From Cylindrotheca closterium (lineage: Eukaryota > Bacillariophyta > Bacillariophyceae > Bacillariales > Bacillariaceae), in NCBI GenBank assembly GCA_933822405.4, contig CAKOGP040001968.1, positions 1-12,404 of the forward strand: a stretch of 12,404 bases of DNA, in the 5' to 3' direction. The position numbers and the translations under genes are program-made. The notes beneath the pieces are model-generated. The model did not search any database. It was not told the origin of the DNA and saw only the letters and a program-made list of their open reading frames with translations. Positions 1 through 9,100 of this stretch are shown one piece after another (position 1 is the first letter of the stretch; each line of letters opens with the position of its first letter).

Positions 1-1065
1 ACTCATAGGAATCCCCCGAATAAACGGACCAAACGGACATTTGTCCGTCTGTCCGATCGGACGTGTCGAACTGCTTCTATCAAGGAGTTTCCAATGAATG
101 GTCTCCAAGAGAGCAATTCCAACACTCTGAACCTTTCTCGTTCTATCTTCTATGTCCAATCGAGAGAAAGCTTCTTCATCCCTCCCCAATCGTATTCGCA
201 GTTCATATAGCAAGTGTTCTGCCAAAAAGGTAAACAAAAGATGTGATAGTTGAAGAAGTGGAAACAGCCCGAGGGTGCAAAATACTCGCTGAGTTCCCAA
301 ATTTGCCAAGGATCTGTTCCTACATCCAGCTTTGCATTTGCATGCACTAGCAACAAGATGTTCTGCAGTGAAAGCACACTCGACTGAGTATTCAGCATTC
401 CGCATAGATGCTTTCACTTTATGGTCCAGAACAACTAGGCAAGGGTCGCCTTGAAAATAACCAAAGATGAACTTGGCACTGTCCACCCGTTGCGTTCCAG
501 GATCCAATGTATTGCGGATAGCACGCTTGAGTATCCTTTCACCAGAGTGCACCCTTGACTCCTTTCCCATTTCAATGACACAACTGGGCACCACATGTTC
601 AAAAGTGATCTTCTTTTCTCCCTTTTGTCGCTTCTTGAAGTCATGAGTCAGAGAGGAAAGGAGACATACAAAGTTCATGATGTCTTTTGGTGCCACTGAC
701 ATGTCACAAATGATGTTTTCGATTGGACCCTATACTACAACCTTCTTCTGTCCAGCCCAGTCCTCAAAACTCTCCAACGAAGTGTTGCGATTGCCCAATT
801 TTGGATTCCGCAGCATGATGTCAGCACATCCGTCAGCAGGCCCACCATTGCCCACGTACATTGCAAAATCAGAGTCCCCCAACAAGATTGCATCAACATC
901 GCCATCAATCGCACGCTTTGCAATAGCTGGATCCGCCTGCCACAGAGATTTTTGAAGCACAATAAAAGACTTCACCAAATCATCAATCCTGTCAACAAAA
1001 TCTGGAGGCAGACCTCTTTGCTGCGTCGTTAATGACTGCAAGATATCCCAAAATTTACGACAGGT
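1..1065 (-). pseudogene. Decayed nuclease (XPG/FEN1-like) plus SWIM-like zinc-finger protein, partial
   Basis: One minus-strand frame is open from a TAA at 1066-1068 to the window edge, about 355 codons, broken only by a TAG at 730-732. The first part (about 1041-733) has the pattern ADPAIAKRAIDGDVDAILLG followed by DSDFAMYVG, with the DSD aspartates at 874-876 and 868-870. This resembles the XPG-I/PIN-like part of FEN1-type 5' nucleases, where such aspartates bind metal. The later part contains CKCKAGC (342-322) and, after a short gap, FCTLG (282-268). This is close to a SWIM zinc finger (CxC...CxH), but the final His is Leu (codon CTC at 271-273, one base from CAC). A helical LLQLSHLLFTFLAEHLL stretch follows. 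The N-terminal part of the nuclease is missing and the palindromic array at 1054-1705 lies where it should be. The frame runs off the left edge, so the C-terminus is unknown. The protein is probably from a dispersed or mobile gene family rather than a host housekeeping gene. The domain calls are inferences from motifs; the open frame and the stop are seen directly. Confidence 0.6.
24..62. repeat. CGGAC/GTCCG inverted-repeat cluster
   Basis: Five copies of CGGAC or GTCCG occur within 39 bases. Two form clean palindromes: ACGGACA-TT-TGTCCGT (33-48) and the perfect 12-mer GTCCGATCGGAC (51-62). The cluster lies inside the 3' part of the nuclease/SWIM-like frame as far as it can be followed. It may be a protein-binding site, an element end, or chance low complexity. 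Confidence 0.5.
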
Positions 1066-1705
1066 TTACGACAATGACTGGGTCATTAACGACATTTTTG
1101 AAAGGGTGGAGGGCTTGCGGGCCCCAATGCCAAGTGGGTAGGATCCCACAAAGAATTTGAAGCGGTTAATCGGACACGCATGCAATGCCGTCAACTTCGC
1201 CGATTTTGTCGTAGACTGTCGTAAATTTTGACAAAAAATTGTCGAAAAACTTTACGACAATTTTTTACGACAATTTCGGATATTCCGAATGTCCGAAATG
1301 CCTCGAAAAACGGCGATCACTGTTATCCAGAAATCTTTTTGATTATAAGTAAAAGGTTTCGAAAAGTACCTATGGTCATTAGATCCTCCGATTCCCGATT
1401 TTGTCGTAAATTATGACAAAAAATGTCATAGCCTGTCGTAAATTACGACAAAAAATGTCGTAAAATCTTTAGCGACAATGACCAAGGGGAACAACAGAAG
1501 ACCTTGACTGCTGTTAAAAAACGTTATTCCTGTCGCTCCTGACGATGGGGCGCATGCATTGCCGTCAACTCCGTGGATTCTGTTGTAAATGTCTTAATCT
1601 ACGACAAAAATTGTCGTAAATTACGACAAAAATTGTCGTAGATTTCTTGTTGGGCATTTGAAAGAATTTACGACGATTTACAGATGTTCCGCTTTTGTCG
1701 TAAAC
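1054..1705. repeat. Array of direct and inverted TTTACGACA motifs (foldback/MITE-like block)
   Basis: About 17 exact or near copies of TTTACGACA or its complement TGTCGTAAA lie in ~650 bp. Examples are at 1054, 1065, 1217, 1251, 1264, 1402, 1434, 1456, 1612, 1634 and 1696. They cluster in four sub-blocks (1054-1094, 1204-1275, 1399-1476, 1581-1642) plus outliers at 1667 and 1696. Many sit head to head with 5-7 A/T bases between them, forming hairpins; the largest is the 45-bp near-palindrome 1598-1642, bounded by TCTACGACA and TGTCGTAGA. The 11-mer GTTTACGACAA begins at 1064 and is inverted at 1695-1705, so the block could be bounded by terminal inverted repeats. No target-site duplication was recognised. 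No credible protein lies inside. It could be a non-autonomous foldback element, a run of nested insertions, or binding sites for an element-encoded protein. Confidence 0.7.
1177..1590 (+). repeat. Direct repeat of ~37 bp, copies at 1177-1213 and 1551-1587
   Basis: CGCATGCA followed by TGCCGTCAACT, then a GATT and a GT.GTA motif, occurs twice, 374 bp apart, with only a few mismatches. Each copy leads straight into a TTTACGACA sub-block. A third, weaker lead-in (CGATTTTGTCGTAAA) stands at 1396-1410. The array therefore probably grew by duplication of a module made of this lead-in plus the palindromes. The sequences left of the two copies are not alike. Confidence 0.6.
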
Positions 1706-2244
1706 TTTCATGCCCCACGGGGGCGAACTTCAGCAAACATCAGTAGACACTTAAGGAAGCTTTGAACTCTTATATAATCGATTGTTACATTTGATTTGTA
1801 ACAAGTAAAGTCGACCACATGAGGTTCGTGCTAAAGAGGGTGAAAATGACCACAAGGACTCAATAAAAAACAGAGTACAACAAACTGCGGGGTATCCCAG
1901 TATACTTGCACACAAGTTCGATATGTGTAGATCCGACTTAGGTTGCTGGTGCAATACTGAGATGACGGTCGCCCTACCGTCGTTCATGGAGTCACTATTG
2001 AGTCCATTGGTTCGACCGCTTTCTTCCGTCTACGAGCTCCATTTCTCGAAAAATGCAGGTCTCGGTTTTCGCACGAATTTTTATTTTCACGAGAAACACG
2101 TACGCAAACAAGTGCCGATCGAAAAAGGATTGACAACGTTACAATAGCTATACTGTAGGGAAGGATTGGAGATCAATGACTACAAGTTGAATTCATTCTG
2201 ATTCTGAGATACAATCAATACATTGCTACTAAGTAAGAGGTAAG
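1706..2244. other. Intergenic stretch, no gene recognised
   Basis: Short open frames occur on both strands (up to 78 codons), but none has a recognisable motif or protein-like composition. The stretch separates the palindromic array from the transposase 3' end. No terminal inverted repeat matching sequence upstream of the transposase was found. Confidence 0.5.
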
Positions 2245-3177
2245 CTATATTGCTGTTGCTGGTGCTGGAGGGTTGATCATCTCTCCGTCTTTCCTAGAAA
2301 GCCCAGTGGGAGTTTCATTGTAATCTTTTCGGATATCACAATGAATGCCATTCTCTATCTCGTTTCCAACAAAATCGATGCCCCCTTCCAATGCAATTAC
2401 TTTTGATGCTATCCGGCTGCATTGTACAAAACCTGATGCAATCTTCGAGCTAGGAAGTGTTCTCCAAACGTCCTCTGCTGCATCCCAAATTTCGTCCTGT
2501 TTCAAAACATGGAGCCCTCCCCTCTCTCTTGCGGCTGCACAATGACGTCTCGACATGCAGGGGAATACTGACAAGTCTAAGTTGTTCATATGCGGCATTT
2601 GTGGAGCTTGCGGTTCCCAGTGCCAGCCACGTTGTTCACATTGAGCCTTGCACCAATTAAAGTATTCTTTTTCAGCATGCGGCCCTGCATTGTCACCTTG
2701 AATAACAGGAATGTATCCTTCGTATTGTCCTCCTGCCGCCACAAGACCATCCAACTTTTGAAAGATGTGATGCTCAAACAACTTCTTCAATGCAAACTTT
2801 GGATCATCAGGGGTCCCTTCTGACGATCCAGTGACATTACAATCCACCAAGTACAAGTCCCCTTTTTCTCTTATCACCGCTCCAGTTCGCTTGATAGAAC
2901 CATCATCCTGTCGTACTCCCTGCCTTACTAGCTTCTTTGCAACCTTGTTTGTTTGGGCACGATAGAAGCCAATCTTGAGGCCGTCTCCACCGTTTTCAAT
3001 AGAGTCTTTGAACGCAAAAGCAGTCACAGCAATTCCCATGACCTTGGAAACATGTGATCGGTGATATGCTTTATAGGAGACTGCATCGATTCCCAACTCC
3101 TCGCACATCTTTGCATCCCTCCTCATGACAAGCCCCCAAAACCATTTCTCGTCTTGCCTTTGCCTGCGCTTGCTTTT
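2245..3177 (-). pseudogene. Tc1/mariner-like (IS630 superfamily) transposase, 5'-truncated
   Basis: The minus-strand frame is open from a TGA at 3178-3180 to a TAG at 2245-2247, about 310 codons. It begins almost at DEKWF (first catalytic Asp at 3151-3153). Then come a KVMGIAVTAFAF strand, GDNAGPH (second Asp at 2692-2694), and NNLDLSVFP (third Asp at 2575-2577), with 38 residues between the second and third Asp. A triad of D...D(38)D with DEKWF, DNAGPH and xxLDLxVFP blocks is typical of Tc1/mariner cut-and-paste transposases. The C-terminal half is clean and includes an EIWDAAEDVWRTLPSSKIAS block. The first ATG in frame is at 3124-3126, downstream of the first catalytic Asp, so translation from it would omit that residue. 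The N-terminal helix-turn-helix DNA-binding region is absent: its place is taken by Asn-rich simple repeat in another frame. It is most likely a dead copy with an undamaged catalytic C-terminal region. An upstream exon supplying the N-terminus is possible, but I see no good candidate. Confidence 0.8.
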
Positions 3178-3205
3178 TCACCTCCCGCTCTTCTTAAGCC
3201 AGCGT

Positions 3206-3306
3206 GATTGTTGTTTGTGCTCGTGTGATTGTTGTTTGTGTTTGTATTATTGCCATCAATGATGTTGTTGTTGTTGTTGTTGTCGATGCTGCTGGTGCTG
3301 CGGTCG
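3206..3306. repeat. Trinucleotide simple repeat, (AAC)n on the minus strand
   Basis: The plus strand is a run of GTT/TTG and GCT triplets, including a nearly pure TTG run around 3259-3281. Read on the minus strand it gives poly-Asn within an open frame at 3123-3392. That frame overlaps the transposase start, has low-complexity composition and no motif, so it is treated as a repeat by-product rather than a gene. Confidence 0.65.
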
Positions 3307-3392
3307 TCGTCATCGTGGTTGAAAGAAATGCTGATGAATAAATTATGAACATACGACGGCCACGATTTCTGTTGCCCGCGCCGTAATTTCAC

Positions 3393-3830
3393 AGCAACAG
3401 CAACGACCGCGACGCTTTTTTCATTGCTTGTTTTTGAAAATGGGCACGTGTCACTCCGATACTAATATCATATCCTGCAGTGGCAATGTCGGTATGAGAG
3501 TGTTACCATTATAATAGGCATTGGACACTTGACAAGGCCATATTGTCAATGTACGTCGGGTGTTGAATTGACTCAGTTCTTCATTGATGAAGACCTCTGT
3601 AATAACGATGATGGGATAAATCAAAATCTGCTGGCTGTCGGCTTCGGATTGGTACTAATTCTACGTGTTCTACGTGATAATGACTGAACTTCTGATGAAA
3701 ATCGTACATTCGAAAACTCCTCGCGTGTTCATGGAATAGTACTGTATTAATACACAGTTTTCAATATCGTTTTTGAAATTCTATCTGGGCGACATAAGTC
3801 TATGATGATTGGCATCTTTTGTTGGTACGG
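3393..3830. other. Intergenic, presumed 5' region of the glycosyltransferase gene
   Basis: No gene is seen. One clear hairpin is present: TTGACAA (3529-3535), loop GGCCATA, TTGTCAA (3543-3549). The region must contain the glycosyltransferase promoter, but no core promoter element can be named with confidence. Confidence 0.4.
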
Positions 3831-5719
3831 ATGACCATGAGCAAACTTTCACGTTACAAAGCTAGTGGACGAACGGATCTTTGGTTTTGTGTACTCATTG
3901 TAATTGGCTTTGCCATAGCAAGATTTAAATTTTTGAACGACTTAACGATGTTTCTGGATGGGGCAGAAAGCAATATACCTTCCACTCCCTCTGATATTGC
4001 GAAGGGTTGCTTGACTCAGAATTCATATGAATGGCTAAATAGTCGGCGTATGTCAAATGACAAGATCCCGCGTGTCTACGTTGAGAACATGACGACAAGG
4101 TTTCGTCCCTTTTCAAGTTTCACTGAGCTTCTCCCGTATCTGTCGCAGAGTCTGGCGGACAACAGATCGTCATTCGTAGACACCGTCTTTCCTGGAGCGT
4201 TGGACAATACCGAACCTCAAAGAATCCACCACTGGGCGGTGAAACTCGTTTTTGTCGCCATTCAATACCATCAACACAAGCCAGCAAGACAAGAAGCCGA
4301 GCTGCGGCACCACGACGAGTCAAGCACCCAGTGCAGTTTGCAAATGAGGCATCATAATGTTAGCAATTTCGACTTCGAATGCCCGTCTTCGAAGTTTATT
4401 GTCGGTGGGTTGACCGCCAGTATGTATTGAATGCTAAGGTTTGACTGCTGGCTGAAACGGTCAGGTATTTCTTACCTGTATTACCTATGTCTCACCCTTC
4501 TCTTTGTAGATGGGCTCGGTAGTAATACTAGAGCCGCAATTGCCACCTTGATACTATCGGGTCTAGTCACAAATCGGACCGTCCTTCTGATTCAGAATGG
4601 CGAAAAGGGACCAAAATTTATCAGAAAAGCTTGGAAGTTGAGCTCTTGCAAACGTGGAGATTTCCAGTGTGTCTACTATCCCCTCACGCCTTGCATTCCG
4701 ACATGGGAGATGGTTGCTAATGCTCATATATTGGACAAACCGTACCACTACTACTTCAGAGACGGCCATGTCCGCAACATTCCAACAAGTGAAATGGACA
4801 ATAGAGTTTGGGTACTTCAGAAGTACGGAGTGACTGAACTACCTCCAAGCACTGCTATTGATCTTCTTCACCAATATATTCGAGAATTATTCCAACCGGT
4901 ACCCCTTGAATCTGGTCAGAGATCTTTTTTTCGTCGAGTTTTGAGATATATTCTACATTCAGGTCACTCAAGACTAGAAACGAACTCTTCAAGTTTCTCC
5001 TATCCGGCCTCTACGAATCTAATCAATCATGCAGCAGAAATTTTTGCTTTGCGACCTAACTTCGAAAACCGATTGATGTTAGACGAGATAATGCGAGAGA
5101 TTACTCCTCCTGCCATTGAGTCATCTTCTTCACTGGTTGGGCTGCCAATTAGAGCGTCGGATAAGTGCCACCGTGAATCGGAATGCATGACTTTTGCTGA
5201 TCATATGAAAGCCGTTCGCTTAGCCAAGCAGAAGTTGGCAAGGTATAATGAGGATGGCACCAGTGGTCAAGCTATACTCTTCACAAGCGAGAGCATTGAA
5301 ATGAGTGACGAGCAGAAAGCCTATAGCATGAACTCGAGTTACAGATTTTTTGTCAACTCTCGAGATGTAACTCCGAATTCGGGCCTGATCAATGAAGTTT
5401 TGAACGCAGGAAGGTTTACGGCTGATGAAAGTATGTTGTCAGCAATAAGCACTCTGTCATTTCAAATGAAAGCTCGGGTATCAATTTTGAACTGTTGCTC
5501 AAACTTCCACATGTTGATGAAAGAGTAAGTCAAGGCAAATACTGCCACATTTTGAAGATACGAACTCACAACCTATGCAGCTTCCTATTAGCGGGTTTAG
5601 GGTCTTTTAGTGATGCCAATCCCATCTGTCTGCAAGACTTTGGTGTTTCAGAGCTCATGCTATGCTGTAGCTGGGAGAAGACCGAGTGCCAAGCAAGGAA
5701 AAGAAATATGGTGAAATAG
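3831..5719 (+). CDS. Type II membrane glycosyltransferase, fucosyltransferase-like family
   Basis: Three exons are inferred: 3831-4419, 4510-5524 and 5581-5719. The introns are GTATGT...TTTGTAG (90 bp, phase 1) and GTAAGT...ATGCAG (56 bp, phase 2). Splicing removes both in-frame stops and gives 580 aa. The first junction creates GGLTANGLGSN, a glycine-rich start to the catalytic domain like those of nucleotide-sugar transferases. The second converts a premature end into MLMKDFLLAGLGS, leading to a Cys-rich C-terminus with LMLCCSWEKTEC. Residues 17-30 are a short hydrophobic anchor after a basic N-terminus, as in Golgi type II enzymes. The motif LPIRASDKC (about residues 408-416) followed by HRESEC resembles the HxRRTDK-like donor-binding loop of alpha-1,6-fucosyltransferase/NodZ enzymes. 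The NCCSNFHML block is another family-like feature. Several NxS/T sequons suggest luminal exposure. A role in transferring fucose or a related sugar to secreted glycans is inference; the substrate is unknown. ATG 3831 is chosen because an in-frame TAA lies at 3795-3797; ATG 3837 is an alternative. Confidence 0.75.
4420..4509 (+). other. Intron 1 of the glycosyltransferase gene
   Basis: It starts with GTATGT and ends with a pyrimidine-rich tract plus TTTGTAG. Removal joins exon 1 (phase 1, last base A) to AT, making an Asn codon, and continues into an open downstream frame. Without splicing, the upstream frame ends at a TGA at 4428-4430. Confidence 0.8.
5525..5580 (+). other. Intron 2 of the glycosyltransferase gene
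   Basis: It starts with the strong donor GTAAGT and ends with CCTATGCAG. At 56 bp it is short. Removal bypasses the TAA at 5526-5528 and joins GA to C, making an Asp codon ahead of FLLAGLGS. Confidence 0.75.
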
Positions 5720-6153
5720 TGTTGTTCGTGGACGGTCAATACAAGCTGCTGACGCTGCTGTCAAGCATGAGGCTACCGACAAAGACCGATCTATTCTAAA
5801 GATATTCGACGAAAAGATATCAGTCGATCATGGTTTCAGTGTTAAGAAAACCCATAGTCGTCCTGTTTTGAATTTTGGTCACGTTATCGCAAAGGCAAGA
5901 AGAAGTGCGAGTTAACAAGACTTGGCAAACGCAGCCTCTATGTGTTTTAATGTATTATTAGTCTAGAACTCAAAAAATCAGAAATGCAATTTCGGTGCAC
6001 GAGAAAGGTTGTACATTTTGGTTTTGCAAAACTAGCGACTTGTCGCCCTAAGCGCCTGAGATTGCGTCTTCTTGAAGGCAAGCTCGGTGTAGCTGCATCC
6101 CTAGATGTACTAAGCAATACAATGCTCCTCCACGACCGAACAAATGTCACCAA
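5720..6153. other. Convergent intergenic region between glycosyltransferase and helicase
   Basis: The two central genes end facing each other across 434 bp. Only short, motif-free open frames occur. Both 3' UTRs and polyadenylation sites must lie here, but no canonical AATAAA was found in a convincing place on either strand. Confidence 0.45.
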
Positions 6154-8912
6154 TTACCAGCCATCGTTTTGTGGGAAGCCTTGATTGCCGCGCTGGTAGT
6201 CACCAGCCCTACTTCGCCCATCGTAGCCTCCTCGTCCACCGCCTCTACCGTAACCTCCACCTCTACCTCCACCTCTACCGTAACCTCCACCTCTTCTTCC
6301 TTCACCAAAATCATCGCGACGGCCTCGGTTAGACTGGTTGCCGCCTCTGTAACCTCCACCTCTTCCACCCCCACCCCTTCCTCTACCTCCTCTACCTCCT
6401 CTGCCAAATCTTCCTCTGCCGTCCCGATCAAACCTGCCTTGAGGACGACCAAAATTTCTTCCACGTTCAATTTCCATCGTTTCTAGTATGGAGAAAACGG
6501 CTCCACCAGCCTCAATGTCCTTGCTAAATTCAATCAGTCTCTTTGCATCTTCGACCTAAATGATCGAAATTTCGATCGTTAGACAACGCAGCATATACAA
6601 AACTTCCAAACATCACAGGCACTTACACCCATATCGAACAGAGCAACTCCAGTCTCAGGATTGGCTTGAATCTTGCCAACATCACTGTCAAAGGTGAGGT
6701 CTCCCTCTTGTCGACTCATTCTGGAAAGCTTGCCTACTGTGAACATAACATCACCAGGTGAGACCGGCGTTCCTTTGCTATTGCTCATTTGAACAGTCGA
6801 CAGTCCAAGCTCTCCGGTAATAAGAGATCTACTCTGGACCTCTATTGATCGCCGAGATATTGCAGCGAGACAGCGGGCTACAACGTTTTCTGGATTTCCT
6901 TCCGCCAGAAGAGAGGCTGCAGCATCCATGAAAAATTTAGCTGTTTCGTCAGGAATCGCTGTTGAAGCAACGGCTGAGGTCTTGGCTGCGGCGCGCAAAG
7001 CAGCTTCAATAGAAGGTGGGCCAGTGAGATCAAATTTAAAACCATGGCCAAGATCTCTCTCGATGCGAACAATGTCGCGTTGCTGGCGCTGGTCGAAAAG
7101 TAGAACGGAGACTCCTTTTTGTCCAGCTCTGCCAGTTCGACCTGATCGATGAACATATGTGTCAACGTCTCGGGGGGGATCGAATTGGATTACAAGGTCG
7201 ACATCCTTGATATCGATCCCACGCGCGGCAACATCAGTAGCGACAAGTACATTGAATGCGCCAGCACGAAATGCAGCGAGGGTTGCGTCACGCTGCTTTT
7301 GACCAACATCACCATGGAGTGCCTGTTTTACCGATTCCAGTGAGTACAGATTCAACAAATGACTGCATGATTATATCAATATTTGCGGGCTCACCTGGGC
7401 GCTCAAACTTTTGAAAATTCCACCAGAGACAAGTTCGTCCGCCTGGCGCTTAGTTTCAGTAAAAACAATGGTTTTTCCGAAGATCTTTTGCTGCATTGCG
7501 CCACTTGTTTTTTCCTTTTTTGCTGCAGCCGCTGCAGCTATTTCGTTTACGGGGGCTTCCTCGAGGTTTTCATCAACATCGCCTGCTCCAACATAATTTT
7601 TGTCCTTTGATATTTCGACTGCGATAATGTCTTCTAGGACTGCATTCTTCGATCCAGCCCCAGGGGGCACTTGTACAGCCATGTGACGAACTGTTTTTGC
7701 AACACGAGCACCACCCTCGTCACCTGTTGCGTCAATGGCGACAACGTCCTCCTGGTATTTCCGTCCAATATTGGTTACCCACGGAGGTGTTGTGGCGGAG
7801 AAGAGGAGACATTGTGGCTTTTTGTCATTGTTTTCGCCCAAACCATCCAAAATGACTTCAACGTCATCTGCAAATCCCATGTTTAACATTTCATCTGCCT
7901 CGTCCAGTACAATAATGTCGCACTCGCTTAGATTCAGGTTTCCTCGTTGCATGTGGTCAATAATGCGTCCTGGAGTTCCAACTAGGATATCCAGACCCTG
8001 CCTCAAAGCACGTGCCTGCAAGACAACAGATTAGAACAAATTTATCACATATCATTCAAATCCAATCTTTCAAAATCATACCTGTGGATCGTAAGATACT
8101 CCACCGTGAAATACTTCAGTGTAAAGTCCAAGTGGTCGGGCAACAGCAGACAACTCTTCCTGGACTTGACGAGCGAGTTCTCGTGTCGGACAGAGAACAA
8201 CCATTGAGACTGGTCTTCCACGCACCAAACGGCCGTGGTCGTCGCGGAAACCCTTGGCCTCTGCCAACTGGTTGAGTCGGGTTAGGGCTGGGAGACCAAA
8301 TGCAAGAGTTTTACCTGTTCCCGTTCGCGATCGTCCGATGACATCTCTACGGGATAGCACAGGCCCGAATGCTTCTGCTTGAACGGGAGTAAATTCAACA
8401 ATACCCTTTTCGCTAAGAACGTCAATCACTTGTGGAGAGAGTCCAGCCTGAACCCAATGAGGATTGCTGGTGGACAAAAATGTAGGGTCTTTCAACTTTT
8501 CAGGATTGATCTACAAGCATTAGAGATAGAGTGTGAGCAGTCAAGATCCGATTACCGTAAATCCCAGAAAACAATTACTCACTTCTTCAACATCGCTCGC
8601 AACTGGTTGCGACTCCATTGCGAGTGCGTCCGCGTTTCCGACCGTGTCATCTTCATCAAAAGTAGAACCAAGCAAGTTATCGAGAGCAGCATCCAAATCT
8701 TCATCTACCCGCGCAACACCTTGAGTCGAAAGCCATCTTGGTCTTACGCTGGAGGAAAACCTTGCGGAAATCCCTCTAGTCACAATGTGTGTGCTTCTGG
8801 TGTTGAAAGCTCCAACAAGCAACCTGCTTGCAGCCTTCCTGCTAAACATCATTGAAAGCAACAAATAAACACCAGTTGAACTGAAAAACTTCTTGTGAGT
8901 GACCGAGCTCAT
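6154..8912 (-). CDS. Organelle-type DEAD-box RNA helicase with GUCT-like region and RGG tail
   Basis: Five exons are inferred on the minus strand: 8912-8583, 8510-8082, 8015-7395, 7322-6627 and 6555-6154. All four introns (66-72 bp) are GT-AG and phase 0. The product is 825 aa from ATG 8912. All helicase motifs are in order: Q motif GIVEFTPVQ (about 146-154), motif I SRTGTGKT (171-178), PTRELARQ (218-225), TPGR (267-270), DEAD (291-294), SAT (326-328), IVFTETK, ATDVAARGIDI (about 488-498) and HRSGRTGR (518-525). An acidic and Ala-rich insert lies between SAT and IVFTETK. Residues about 535-715, ending in TGVALFDMGVEDAKRLIEF, resemble the linker and GUCT RNA-binding region of Gu/RH3-type helicases. 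The last ~105 residues are RGG/GGYGRGGG repeats. The N-terminus is rich in Arg, Ser and hydroxylated residues and poor in acid, like a mitochondrial presequence; ATGs at 8852 and 8849 are likely alternative starts. The probable role is ATP-driven RNA remodelling in organellar ribosome assembly or intron splicing. The family is certain; the compartment is inferred. Confidence 0.9.
6178..6440 (-). repeat. Coding repeat for the Gly/Arg-rich helicase tail
   Basis: On the plus strand this reads as CCTCTACC/TAACCTCCACC repeats; on the minus strand it encodes GRGGRGG, GGGYGRGGG and GGYRGG units. RGG boxes bind RNA and are sites of arginine methylation in many proteins. The repetition also opens misleading Ser/Thr-rich and Glu/Val-rich frames on the other frames and strand, which are not genes. 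Confidence 0.8.
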
Positions 8913-9100
8913 TTATTTTCCTTAAAACCAAAGCTGTATTCCAATCGACTATGTTTGCCGAAAGAAGAGAGCAATTAATGTGATGGGTGGTCAACAAAGA
9001 AGTTCCACAAAAGGAAGAAACATCAAAACCACGATTGGTGTGATGAGCTGGCGTCTGCCAGTCAACTGAAAAATTCTGCGACGGCATCGCGATTTGATTT

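Noticed and set aside
1054..1705. CRISPR-like array
   Set aside because: Repeats are only 9 bp, in both orientations, at irregular spacing, in an intron-bearing eukaryotic sequence.
3123..3392. Minus-strand Asn-rich 89-aa protein
   Set aside because: It is a translation of the (AAC)n simple repeat, overlaps the transposase in another frame and has no motif.
4431..5528. Separate 365-aa gene starting at ATG 4431
   Set aside because: Its first 27 codons fall in intron 1; splicing gives a better glycine-rich junction and joins it to the membrane-anchored N-terminus.
6147..6470. Minus-strand Glu/Val-rich 107-aa protein
   Set aside because: It is an alternative frame through the same RGG-coding repeat; the RGG frame joins the helicase through a proper intron.
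6169..6486. Plus-strand Ser/Thr-rich 105-aa protein
   Set aside because: It is the antisense shadow of the helicase RGG tail.
8842..9087. Trypsin-like protease fragment suggested by FCGTSLLTTHH
   Set aside because: The resemblance is limited to a few residues and lacks the TAAHC active-site block; kept only as a possible upstream ORF.
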